Source: an uncultured Eubacteriales bacterium (lineage in GTDB: Bacteria; Bacillota; Clostridia; Lachnospirales; Lachnospiraceae). From it: 60,045 bases of DNA. Location of the stretch: assembly GCA_900315425.1 (NCBI GenBank), contig OMZA01000010.1, positions 1 through 60,045 on the forward strand, written 5' to 3'. The position numbers were made by a program, and so were the translations under genes. The stretch's first letter is position 1. Each line of letters opens with the position of its first letter. The notes beneath the pieces are model-generated. The model did not search any database. It was not told where the DNA came from and saw nothing but the letters and a program-made list of their open reading frames with translations. Below are positions 37,916 to 46,894 of this stretch, piece after piece.

Positions 37916-40303
37916 TTATTTAGCTTTAAAACTATTTCCTATAGCAACCGGCTCAAATGTATCTTTATATCCAAGCATAATCTGGATAGCTTCAAGTCTG
38001 TAGCTATATCCTGCGCTACCAGCTTCGATACCATTTTTAGCCCATCCAAGCCAGCCAAACTTCTGTGCTTGAACTCTATAGTATATATCAAACTTTTTTG
38101 CCAAATCTCCGGTTAGCTTTATTTGGATAGCCTCTAATCTAAGGGCTTTTCCTACTGTGCCCGAGATAGCTCCGTCACTCACATAACTCTGCCATCCCTG
38201 AGATTGTACATGAGTTCTATAAGAAACTCCTCCAGAAACACCTTTGTTATCAGCAATCTTTATCTGAATAGCTTCAAGTCTTAAGCCTTTTCCTACTGTT
38301 CCTGAAATCGCTCCGTCAGATACAAAATTACTTTCCCAACCAGTCTTTTGAACCTGAGTTCTGTAGTTTATTACCGGAATCTGAGTTTTATCGTAAAAGG
38401 CAGCCTTGTCAGAATCCTCCACGCCATCACAATCTGTAGGTGCTTCTTCACCTTTGTTTACCAAAACAATCTGTATTCCCTCAAGTCTGTATCCAAAACC
38501 GGCTGTTCCTGCCTGCTCGTCATTCTTAGCCCAACCAAGCCAGCCAAACTTCTGTGCTTGAACTCTGTAATAAACGTCATAATTTGTAGCATAATCACCT
38601 GTTAATCTTATTTGAATAGCCTCTAGTCTAAGGGCTTTTCCTTCTGTTCCAGATAATTCATCATCACAGGCATACTCTGTTTCCCAGCCTTGCTTTTGAA
38701 TATGAGTTCTGTACTGGATTCCTCCTTGAAGATTACCGTTGTTAGACAATTTAATTTTAATACCCTCAAGTCTTAAAGTCTTTCCTACAGTTCCTGAGGT
38801 TGTACCATTACTTACATAAGCTTCTTCCCAGCCAATAGACTGAATCTGAGTCTTATAAGAAACCATAGATGAAACTCCAGCCCTTTCATCACTAAAAGTT
38901 ACAACTCCTATAAGATTTGAAAGCCAAGTGGTACCAGTTCCTCTTTTAACAGTTAACGGATTTATCGCAACAGACATAACACTTCTTGCAGTCGTATCGT
39001 CTGTATCCACCATATTTCCAACGTCACTTATAACATAGCCTACTCCAGCTTCACTTCCAATATAAACCATTGTATGTCCTTTAAAATATAAAAGAGAACC
39101 TGCTGGAATACTCTCCAAAAATGCCTGTTTTTCAGCGTCATCCATGCCAGACACATCCGTCTTTAACCCGGGAACATTTTGCTGCCAAGTTGTATTTCTT
39201 GGAAGTTCAAGTCCAAAACATCTGTAAATATTTCTTGTATACATAGAACAATCCATGGAATCCAGCATTCCGCCCCAGCCATATCTGTTACCAAGACAAG
39301 AAAATGCTACTTCTAAAACATTTGCCTGAGTAAGCGGTGCAAATCCGACATTTACATCATAATGCTTTGGAATAAGTGACATCATTTTCTTGTAGTTACC
39401 ATTCTCATCTCTGGCTGGAAGATACACCACATAGTTAAACCAAGGAGACCTTGAATCATCTAACAATGTAGGAACTGCGTCTACCGGAACCAATTTAAGG
39501 ATACAACCCAAAGTTAATTTTGTTTCAGAAATCTCTGGCCTAGAAATTGATTTCTCAAGGGTAATCTGATCTTGGGTTACTACAAGGAAGTCCGTATTTC
39601 CCACTTCTACCTTCCATGCATCTAACCACTCATCCTTACTCTGACATATTGCAATGGAATCTGCCGGAACCCATCCACTACAGTTACTAGAATAACAATA
39701 GTAAAACATTTCATCATTAACAGTAACAATATTTTTTACTACAACCGGTTCATTTACCATAACCGCAGCAGACTGAATTTCATCATCTGTATCGTTGGCA
39801 GAATATCCCAAAATATCCTTTGTTGGATATGCTTTCATATCTGCCCTCTTAGTACAAACTCCGTATTTTATAGGCTGAATACCCTGAAGTCCGGTATTGG
39901 AGATGCTAGTAAAAATATTTCCAAAATATTCTGTATTATCAATAACTTCGCCATTTATGTAATAAGTGGAAGTCGGAATACTTTCTCCAGCTAGTGAATT
40001 GGTAGAACTTGTAGCATCGAAAGTCTCCTCCATATTTTCCAAATCGTACATACAAGTTGAAGATTCCTCTAAGGCAGCTGTATTTGTCTCAATTATTTTT
40101 TGACTATCCATTAATACCTTATTAGGATCAATGTTACAAAGATTCTGCCAGTAAGCCGCTTCGCACATATCATCTGTTACATATCCGGGATATGACATAT
40201 TTCCCGTGTCATTTGTTAAAGTTTCACCAAACACATTTCCGCTACTGGTTGTAGCCATTACAACCACCAACCCAATAGCTGCAATCATTTTTTTAATCCT
40301 CAT
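37916..40303 (-). CDS. Secreted NlpC/P60 peptidase with six ChW repeats
   Basis: The product of about 795 residues has a signal peptide (MRIKKMIAAIGLVVVMATTS). An unknown N-terminal part (30-160) and an SH3-like region with GWVPADSIAIC (about 175-340) follow. An NlpC/P60 domain lies at about 345-460, with catalytic cysteine in MLDSMDCSMY and histidine in FKGHTMVYIG. Six ChW repeats fill residues 475-790 in two sets of three. This architecture indicates a cell-wall peptide hydrolase, held at or acting on the surface. The start at 40303 follows GGAGG by 8 bp. It lies 18 bp after the histidine kinase gene and shares its operon. Confidence 0.88.
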   Translation of the reverse strand: MRIKKMIAAIGLVVVMATTSSGNVFGETLTNDTGNMSYPGYVTDDMCEAAYWQNLCNIDPNKVLMDSQKIIETNTAALEESSTCMYDLENMEETFDATSSTNSLAGESIPTSTYYINGEVIDNTEYFGNIFTSISNTGLQGIQPIKYGVCTKRADMKAYPTKDILGYSANDTDDEIQSAAVMVNEPVVVKNIVTVNDEMFYYCYSSNCSGWVPADSIAICQSKDEWLDAWKVEVGNTDFLVVTQDQITLEKSISRPEISETKLTLGCILKLVPVDAVPTLLDDSRSPWFNYVVYLPARDENGNYKKMMSLIPKHYDVNVGFAPLTQANVLEVAFSCLGNRYGWGGMLDSMDCSMYTRNIYRCFGLELPRNTTWQQNVPGLKTDVSGMDDAEKQAFLESIPAGSLLYFKGHTMVYIGSEAGVGYVISDVGNMVDTDDTTARSVMSVAINPLTVKRGTGTTWLSNLIGVVTFSDERAGVSSMVSYKTQIQSIGWEEAYVSNGTTSGTVGKTLRLEGIKIKLSNNGNLQGGIQYRTHIQKQGWETEYACDDELSGTEGKALRLEAIQIRLTGDYATNYDVYYRVQAQKFGWLGWAKNDEQAGTAGFGYRLEGIQIVLVNKGEEAPTDCDGVEDSDKAAFYDKTQIPVINYRTQVQKTGWESNFVSDGAISGTVGKGLRLEAIQIKIADNKGVSGGVSYRTHVQSQGWQSYVSDGAISGTVGKALRLEAIQIKLTGDLAKKFDIYYRVQAQKFGWLGWAKNGIEAGSAGYSYRLEAIQIMLGYKDTFEPVAIGNSFKAK

Positions 40304-40321
40304 CTTTAACTCCTCCATTAA

Positions 40322-41650
40322 TTAATTTTGCTTAGGAATATAGATAAATGTCGTTGTACCTTTTCCTTCAATGCTATCAACCACAAGGGTTCCTCCACAC
40401 ATAATCTGCAATCTATCCTTAACATTTTCCATTCCTATATGTTCTCTACCATCATCTATTATTTTATTTTTATCAAAACCAACTCCGTCATCCTTCACGA
40501 TAATTATATAATTATTACTATCTTCTTCAGTAGAGACAATAACTGTTCCACCTTCTTTTTTCTTTATAATACCGTGCTTAACTGAGTTCTCCACCAAAGG
40601 TTGCACTGTAAGTGCCGGAATATCAAACTCTGTAACTTTAAGATCACAAACGATTTTTAATTTATCACTGAATCTCATTTGTTCCAGCCAAAGATATTCC
40701 TTTACGTGATCCATTTCTTTTTTAAACGGAATCATTTCTTGTTTTCTCAAAGCCTCCAGATTAAGTCTTAAATATCCAGAAAAATGTTCTATGGCTTCCG
40801 CTGCTTTTTCTGCATCTTCCATACATAAAAATCTAATTGCGCCTAAGGCGTTATATAAGAAATGAGGCTGTATCTGAGAAAGTATAATTCTAGCATTACT
40901 TTCAGCAAGTTTTACTTCTTTTTCAGCCAATTCAACTCTAAGTTTAGCAACCTCCAACTTTTTTCGATTTTTTTCTTTTACATTGTTGTATTCGTGTACA
41001 ATATACATCATAACAATACCTGTAGTAGTTCCCAACTGCATATAAGAAATTCCATAATTAAATATCTGTATCACACCGAATATTACCGGAAATAAAACAT
41101 AGCATACAAGAGCCACTGCTTCCATAATTGCAATATCCTTATAATATCTAATTACTATATATATACATACCAACATGGACAGTATTTGTACTGCAAATAA
41201 AAATGCAATTCCAGGTTTTCTATAATAACGATTAAAGCTATCAAAATCATAATAAAAATGATTAAACTGGGTCATTATAAGTCCAGATAAAGAGAAAAAC
41301 TGAATTATATATACAAAAAAAACAAATCTTTCACTAATAGTTTTATTGTACTCTTTTATAACTATATAAAAATACTTCGAAATACAACAAGACAATAAAC
41401 CTTGTCCAAAAAATGTTAAGAAATTACTGACTCTGGTACCGACAATTGCACTTGGAGAAACAACTCCTCTACAACAATATGCAGTTGCATCCATTATCAA
41501 ATTCATCATATTTAATAACATTATTACTATGAGCAGTTTTTCTGTCGGTCTCTTTTCTTTTTCGCTTACATAGATAATAAAGATACATATACCACAAAAC
41601 ACTGCTCCCATTAATTCAAGGCTTACCTGAATAATATTAAAATTGGTCAT
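40322..41650 (-). CDS. LytS/YehU-type multi-pass sensor histidine kinase
   Basis: The 442-residue kinase has about seven N-terminal hydrophobic helices (10-215). A coiled-coil linker (KKLEVAKLRVELAEKEVKLA) leads to a His_kinase domain with the phospho-acceptor histidine in SQIQPHFLYNALGAIRFL near 262. The HATPase shows LTVQPLVENSVKHGI and VKDDGVGFD. This is the LytS/YehU class. AAGGAG precedes the ATG. It is 13 bp from the response regulator upstream and directly followed by the NlpC/P60-ChW gene, so it probably governs surface protein production. Confidence 0.9.
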   Translation of the reverse strand: MTNFNIIQVSLELMGAVFCGICIFIIYVSEKEKRPTEKLLIVIMLLNMMNLIMDATAYCCRGVVSPSAIVGTRVSNFLTFFGQGLLSCCISKYFYIVIKEYNKTISERFVFFVYIIQFFSLSGLIMTQFNHFYYDFDSFNRYYRKPGIAFLFAVQILSMLVCIYIVIRYYKDIAIMEAVALVCYVLFPVIFGVIQIFNYGISYMQLGTTTGIVMMYIVHEYNNVKEKNRKKLEVAKLRVELAEKEVKLAESNARIILSQIQPHFLYNALGAIRFLCMEDAEKAAEAIEHFSGYLRLNLEALRKQEMIPFKKEMDHVKEYLWLEQMRFSDKLKIVCDLKVTEFDIPALTVQPLVENSVKHGIIKKKEGGTVIVSTEEDSNNYIIIVKDDGVGFDKNKIIDDGREHIGMENVKDRLQIMCGGTLVVDSIEGKGTTTFIYIPKQN

Positions 41651-41662
41651 AGCATAACTCCT

Positions 41663-42430
41663 TTAGTATTCTGCCCATGGGTATTGTATCATATAGTCAT
41701 TGGCGTAAAGCTCTTCTCTGTCTTTATTAAGGTCTAGAAATCTATAGTAATCACAATCAACCTTATTTACATTTACAGACATGCTGTTAAAACCTTTATT
41801 TACCACATCCTCAGCTCCGACTTTTCTAAGAGTCTTCATCATAGCTGAAATAATTTTTTGAATATAAACTTGTTTCTTATCATCAAACTCTTCATCTTCA
41901 AAAAGAGCTGCTGCTAAATCCCTTGTGGTAACAGTAGTTCCATGATTATGAATTAAATATGCAAAAGCTTCCTTTGACTTCGACCTTTCGAACTTAACCA
42001 AAGTTCCATCCTTAGCTTTTACATCAAAACCACCAAAACAAGTAACATAAAGGGATACGTCTTTCTTATTATCAACCTCATATCTAAGGTCTTGTAGTTC
42101 CCTTTCAACAGCTTCTTTTTTTGCCGGTTTTAAAATGTAAGCGCTGGCATGCATTTCCATGGCATCCCTAAAGTGATCATCATATGCAGTTACAAAAATA
42201 ATATTAATTCTTGGCGTAATGTCTTTAAGTTCCTTAGCGAGAGTCACTCCATCTATGTCGCCCATTCTAATGTCCAAAAATGCAACTTCACAGGGATTCT
42301 CCATGGCGAATTGCAACAATTCCATACCATCAGAAAAAGTATGGATTTCATCATTTGGACGTACACTTCTAACAACTCTCTCAAGGTCCTTAAGCATTAA
42401 CGGCTCATCATCCGCTATAATAATTCTCAT
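41663..42430 (-). CDS. Response regulator with SARP/OmpR-like winged-helix output
   Basis: The 255-residue protein has a receiver domain (1-120; acidic pair in IIADDEPLML, phospho-acceptor aspartate in VAFLDIRMGDIDG, lysine in YILKPAKKE). The output domain (about 130-230) reads VTCFGGFDVKAKDGTLVKF, then RSKSKEAFAYLI. That pattern belongs to SARP-type winged helices rather than the LytTR domain that commonly partners LytS kinases. The start at 42430 follows GGAGAGG. It is cotranscribed with the kinase and the NlpC/P60-ChW gene. Confidence 0.85.
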   Translation of the reverse strand: MRIIIADDEPLMLKDLERVVRSVRPNDEIHTFSDGMELLQFAMENPCEVAFLDIRMGDIDGVTLAKELKDITPRINIIFVTAYDDHFRDAMEMHASAYILKPAKKEAVERELQDLRYEVDNKKDVSLYVTCFGGFDVKAKDGTLVKFERSKSKEAFAYLIHNHGTTVTTRDLAAALFEDEEFDDKKQVYIQKIISAMMKTLRKVGAEDVVNKGFNSMSVNVNKVDCDYYRFLDLNKDREELYANDYMIQYPWAEY

Positions 42431-42535
42431 AAAACCTCTCCACACTCTCTATTCTCTCTAAAATACAATAATATATTATAAAATCATTTTTAAACAATAT
42501 CCATGGATTTTTTAAAACTTTAATATAAAAAAAAC

Positions 42536-42559
42536 CTGTATCGGCAATTGCCAATACAG
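42536..42559 (-). terminator. Terminator of the membrane-protein gene at 42584
   Basis: The minus strand forms CTGTATTGGC/GCCGATACAG with a 4-base loop followed by GTTTTTTTT, which separates this gene from the two-component operon. Confidence 0.85.
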
Positions 42560-42583
42560 ATCTTCTGATTTTTTATAAATATA

Positions 42584-43174
42584 TCATACACCTGCTACCG
42601 TTGCATTATCATCGTCTTCTTCATCAAGATAAGCAATCCTTGCTGTAGCATTATAAGCTTTTCTTGCTTTTAACATAGCTACTATCATAATTATCTCAGC
42701 AACTATCATAATAGCCATTATAATATATTCTGATCCTGCAAAATATGCATACCAACTTGTAACTAACTTCATAACATCAGCCACTTCAAATATTATGAAA
42801 CTCACAAGTAACAACGTATTGTTATATTCCATCTCTCTTGTTTTAGCCACCTGATTAATTCCAAGTACCAACAATAATATAATAACTGCAGTTGCTACTA
42901 ATAGAATCCAATCCATTGCAACATACATGTTATAGGTAACTTTCTCTGGTTCAATAGCATTTATAATCCAATAAACAACCGCATAAAAAGCAAGTAACTG
43001 CTCCCAGGTTGTAATCATTTTTAAAATTTTGCTATCCGAACAAATCTCTTCAATTCCTACAGCAATCAATATGAATCCTAAAAAACTTGGCCAGATACCA
43101 ATCTCTCCACCTGATTCCAGGAAAATGCTGTGATTAAAAAACACAAAAACCAATCCCAATAAAATACTTAACAT
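42584..43174 (-). CDS. Six-helix integral membrane protein, unknown
   Basis: The 196-residue product contains six predicted membrane helices and an acidic C-terminus (AYLDEEDDDNATVAGV). I do not recognise a family. The start at 43174 follows AGGAGG by 4 bp; the longer frame begins at a GTG upstream of that site. It lies 114 bp after the CAP/ChW gene and is ended by its own terminator, so it belongs to the surface-protein locus by position only. Confidence 0.65.
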   Translation of the reverse strand: MLSILLGLVFVFFNHSIFLESGGEIGIWPSFLGFILIAVGIEEICSDSKILKMITTWEQLLAFYAVVYWIINAIEPEKVTYNMYVAMDWILLVATAVIILLLVLGINQVAKTREMEYNNTLLLVSFIIFEVADVMKLVTSWYAYFAGSEYIIMAIMIVAEIIMIVAMLKARKAYNATARIAYLDEEDDDNATVAGV

Positions 43175-43288
43175 AATTCCTCCTATACGCACGTTATAGT
43201 ATTACTCTTCCCCTTCTAGAATCTCACCATCCCATTAATATTATCATCTTAATAGTGATTATTCAACTAAATATTATTACCTTAATCC

Positions 43289-44761
43289 CTAGCCTACAAA
43301 TATCTGACACCAATAATATATGCCGTTTATGTATGCAACTCCAATTCCTATTCTATCAAAGCTTGACTCCAAAATATTTTCTTTGTGTCCCTGGGAATTC
43401 ATCCAACCGTTAATAACATCTGCTGCCGAAGCATACCCATATGCAAGATTCTCACCCACTGTGCTAAGACTTCCTGTGTATGAATCTAACACTGTAAAGC
43501 AAGATGAACCATCCGGTCTTGTATGACTAAACAAACTATTTAATTCTGCAGCTCTTATTTTTGCAAATGTACATAACTGAGAATCCGTCGAAAGAGAAGC
43601 TACGCCATATGCATTTCTTTGAACATTTGTTAAGGCAATAGCCTGGCTTGCTAATGCATCTAAATTAGTTGTGCTACCAGACGATGAAGACGAAGTTGCT
43701 ACATATCTCTTATATGCATCCAAAGTGCTTCCTGGGGCACCGGCATTCTTATGAACAATGGCAACCTGAATAGCCTCAACTCTGTATCCATATCCTGAAG
43801 TTCCTGCATTAGCCCCATTGCAAGCCCAGCCTAGCCAGCCAAACTTCTGACAATAAGTTCTATAATAAATATCATAATACGTATTTAATTCTCCAGTAAG
43901 TTTAATTCTGATAGCTTCAACTCTAAGAGATTTCCCTACTGTTCCAATGATATTATTGCTAGTCACATAATTCTGCCATCCTTGCTTTTGCACATGGCTT
44001 GAATAAGCTATTCCACCGGATACACCTTTGTAGTTAGATATATACATTTGCAAAGCCTCTACCCTTAGACTTTGTCCACTGGTTCCACTAATTTTTTTGT
44101 TGGTAACCCAGGAAAGCCAACCCTTTTTTTGAACCTGAGTTCTATACTTTACAACAGGAACATTTGAACTGCTGTAATAGGCATCCTTATCTCCCGTATC
44201 AAAGGATTCTCCTTTAGGAACCATCTTTATCTGAATACATTCTAAACGTTTTGAATAACCGCTTGAGCCCGATGACGCTCCATTTTTAGCCCATCCTAGC
44301 CAACCAAAACTTTGAACATGAACTCTATAATAAATGTCATAGTAATCAGCCAGTTCCCCGTAAAGATCAATCTCAATAGCCTCAAGCCTTAAGGCCTTTC
44401 CTGAAGTTCCACTTAAAGCACCATCACTTACATAACCTTGCCATCCCTGTTTTTGTACATGAGTTCTGTAATATACACCACCCTCGTACAACTGTGAACT
44501 GACACTTATATTAATAGCTTCCAATCTAAGTCCGGAACCTGTGGTACCGGCACATTCGCCATCACTTACATAATCCTGCCAACCCTGCTTTTGTACATGA
44601 ACCCGATAACTAACACTATAAACATCCTCTGTATCTTCAGCCACCGTGTCTGCACGAACATTTAAAAAACCGATATTTAAAGCTATAGCCATAGCCATTA
44701 TCATAATCCCCGTCAATTTTAAAAGTCTTTGTAATTTGCACCTTAAAGAAACAATCTCCAT
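43289..44761 (-). CDS. Secreted CAP-domain protein with six ChW repeats
   Basis: The 490-residue protein has a signal peptide or anchor helix (about 12-38). Six ChW repeats (50-335) follow in the order A-B-C-A-B-C, then a serine-rich linker. A C-terminal CAP/SCP domain (about 375-490) shows LFSHTRPDGSSCFTVL, VGENLAYGY, WMNSQGHKENIL and IYYWCQIFVG. Bacterial CAP proteins are extracellular and of varied function. AGGAGG precedes the ATG, 9 bp after the stop of the LRR-ChW gene, so the two are cotranscribed. Confidence 0.9.
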   Translation of the reverse strand: MEIVSLRCKLQRLLKLTGIMIMAMAIALNIGFLNVRADTVAEDTEDVYSVSYRVHVQKQGWQDYVSDGECAGTTGSGLRLEAINISVSSQLYEGGVYYRTHVQKQGWQGYVSDGALSGTSGKALRLEAIEIDLYGELADYYDIYYRVHVQSFGWLGWAKNGASSGSSGYSKRLECIQIKMVPKGESFDTGDKDAYYSSSNVPVVKYRTQVQKKGWLSWVTNKKISGTSGQSLRVEALQMYISNYKGVSGGIAYSSHVQKQGWQNYVTSNNIIGTVGKSLRVEAIRIKLTGELNTYYDIYYRTYCQKFGWLGWACNGANAGTSGYGYRVEAIQVAIVHKNAGAPGSTLDAYKRYVATSSSSSGSTTNLDALASQAIALTNVQRNAYGVASLSTDSQLCTFAKIRAAELNSLFSHTRPDGSSCFTVLDSYTGSLSTVGENLAYGYASAADVINGWMNSQGHKENILESSFDRIGIGVAYINGIYYWCQIFVG

Positions 44762-44770
44762 AAAAACCTC

Positions 44771-46456
44771 CTACTTAACCAGATAAGAACTAGTTGCTGT
44801 AGAGTCAGTAATATTTGGTTCCTTCTCACCCTTTTTTTGAATAAAAATGATCATAGCCTCCATTCTATAACCAAATCCGGAACTTCCTGCCATTTCCCCA
44901 TTTTTAGCATATAGCAGCCACCCATAATGTTGAATATGCGTTTTATAAAAAACATTGTAATATTCAGCAATCGTGCCTGTTAATTCTATTTTAATCGCCT
45001 CAAGTCTTAAACTCTTCCCCTGAGTTCCACTTAAAGCACCATCACTTACATAATCCTGCCAACCAACTTTCTGTACATGAGTGCAATACCGGACACCACC
45101 ATCAATATTACCAAGATTTGCCAACTTTATCTCAATAGCTTCTAAACGTTTCGCCTTGCCCTGGGTTCCAGCCATGTCCCAATCACTGACAAAAGACTGC
45201 CAGCCATAACTTTGAACGTGAGCTCTGTATTGTATAGAAGGAGTTATTGCATCTATCTTGGCATCCAAAGCTTTATCATGAAAAGCCGGGGCATATGAAC
45301 TGCTTGGAGCCTCATCACCCTTTTTTACAAGCTTTATCTGAATAGCTTCAAGACGTTTACCGTAACCTGAGGTACCGGCACTTTGATTATTCTTAGCCCA
45401 GCCAAGCCATCCAAAACTTTGAGCATGAACCCTGTAATAAACATCATAATAATTGGCCAAATCCCCCGTTAAATATATCTTAATAGCCTCTAGTCTTAAG
45501 GCTTTACCAACGGTTCCGCTTAATTCACCATTAGACACATAATCCTGCCACCCAATACTTTGAATATGTGACTTATAAGTAACTCCTCCGGAAATGCTAC
45601 CACCTTCTATACCAATCTTGATAGCCTCAAGACGTTTTGACTGCCCCTCAGTACCTGAGCATGTACCATTTCCCGAATAACTCTGCCATCCATAAGTTTG
45701 AACCTGGGTTGTATAGACTATATTAGGTTCAGTACTGTTAGCTTTAACAAAGATAACATGATTCTCATCAGCATAAGTTTCAGCTGCAGAACCTACTGCC
45801 CCATATAAATAAAACTTATTCATAACCGACATTTTTCCATTGTCATTTTCCAGGTATGCAAAAGCTCTTTCACCAATAGTCTTTACGCTGGATGGAACTG
45901 TGATTCTAGTTATATTAGGGCACTGTCCAAAAGCAAAGAAACCAATAGAAGTAATACCGTGATTCAGATGAACTGTAGTAAGACTTGTGCACCCGTAAAA
46001 TACAGCATCTCCAATAGTCTTAACATTTCCCGGAATAGTTATACTTTTAAGAGATGTACAACCCTGGAAAGCATAACCACCAATAGCATTAACTCCACTT
46101 CCAATAGTTACCGAAGAAAGACTGCTACATTCAGAAAACGCCAAATCTTTTATATTGGTAACCGTAGAAGGGATAGTAACCGTTGTAATGGTTTTATTTT
46201 TATGAAAAGCACCACTTCCGATAACCACTACATTTTTCCCATTAATGGTGGATGGAATATTTACACTACTGGCACTTCCTGAATAACCAGTAATTGCATA
46301 GCCACTACCACTTACTGTATATGTATAACTTCCACTACTATCAGTGTAAGTTGCTGCCTTAGATACCACATTGTTATTGGCAATCATAAACACAATCGCA
46401 ACAAACATAAAAAATCCAACAAACAATCCTTTTAAATTTCTGTTCAAATCAGACAC
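44771..46456 (-). CDS. Secreted BspA-type leucine-rich-repeat protein with six ChW repeats
   Basis: The 561-residue protein has a signal peptide (about 8-35). LRR_5 (BspA-like) repeats at about 70-220 carry units such as TVTIPSTVTNIKDLAFSECS and SITIPGNVKTIGDAVFYGC. Six ChW repeats (about 240-545) follow in the A-B-C-A-B-C order. LRR_5 proteins often bind host or matrix ligands, so an adhesin role is possible but inferred. A GTG start at 46456 is very close to AAGGAG; a TTG three codons in is better spaced. Confidence 0.87.
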   Translation of the reverse strand: MSDLNRNLKGLFVGFFMFVAIVFMIANNNVVSKAATYTDSSGSYTYTVSGSGYAITGYSGSASSVNIPSTINGKNVVVIGSGAFHKNKTITTVTIPSTVTNIKDLAFSECSSLSSVTIGSGVNAIGGYAFQGCTSLKSITIPGNVKTIGDAVFYGCTSLTTVHLNHGITSIGFFAFGQCPNITRITVPSSVKTIGERAFAYLENDNGKMSVMNKFYLYGAVGSAAETYADENHVIFVKANSTEPNIVYTTQVQTYGWQSYSGNGTCSGTEGQSKRLEAIKIGIEGGSISGGVTYKSHIQSIGWQDYVSNGELSGTVGKALRLEAIKIYLTGDLANYYDVYYRVHAQSFGWLGWAKNNQSAGTSGYGKRLEAIQIKLVKKGDEAPSSSYAPAFHDKALDAKIDAITPSIQYRAHVQSYGWQSFVSDWDMAGTQGKAKRLEAIEIKLANLGNIDGGVRYCTHVQKVGWQDYVSDGALSGTQGKSLRLEAIKIELTGTIAEYYNVFYKTHIQHYGWLLYAKNGEMAGSSGFGYRMEAMIIFIQKKGEKEPNITDSTATSSYLVK

Positions 46457-46490
46457 ATCTCCTTACATTATAAAATTTCCCTTAATAATA

Positions 46491-46499
46491 ATTATAACA
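46491..46499 (-). promoter_or_regulatory. Extended -10 promoter for the LRR-ChW/CAP-ChW operon
   Basis: The minus strand reads TGTTATAAT, a TGn-extended perfect -10, 34 bp upstream of the start. No good -35 is visible at normal spacing. Confidence 0.5.
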
Positions 46500-46585
46500 C
46501 ATAAGCCTACCATTAACGTGACATTTAAATGAAAAACAAAAAATAATTTGACAAAAAATATTTTTTATTTAAAACAACTGATAAA

Positions 46586-46894
46586 ATGGGTAATAAAAAA
46601 CGTGTCAAAGATGGCATAAAATATGGTATTATATATACAGAGATAATTATGTTTTTAGGTATAATTGCTTTGGAATGTGGCAGTGGTTCCCTTATCGTCT
46701 CCCTTTTGAGACTCCTTATAGTACCACTTCCACTAGCATATATTTTTACATTAACAAACAACGCCAAAAGTCTTATCTGGTGGGCATTTCCCATCGGCGA
46801 ATTTGTAGCATTTATAGCTACCATCATAATTATGAAAAAGATTTTTAGAAAAAACGGCTTAACAAAGACAGAGACAGAGGAGGTTTTCTTATGA
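46586..46894 (+). pseudogene. C-terminal remnant of a MATE-family exporter
   Basis: This 102-residue frame carries two or three hydrophobic helices. The stretches VSLLRLLIVPLPLAYIF and SLIWWAFPIGEFVAFIATI, then KKIFRK, look like the last two helices and tail of MATE multidrug exporters. The remaining 80 percent or more of a transporter is missing, and no ribosome-binding site precedes the ATG. The end overlaps the next start by 4 bp (ATGA), which suggests an old operon of a MATE gene with the cytidylate-kinase-like gene from which the front was deleted. Confidence 0.6.

Noticed and set aside
42584-43174. Third component (sensor partner) of the two-component system
   Set aside because: It is a separate unit with its own terminator before the regulator gene, and no family is recognised.
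37916-46456. CRISPR-like or DNA tandem repeats, because of regular spacing
   Set aside because: The regularity is at protein level (ChW repeats, long diverged units) and not short identical DNA repeats with unique spacers.
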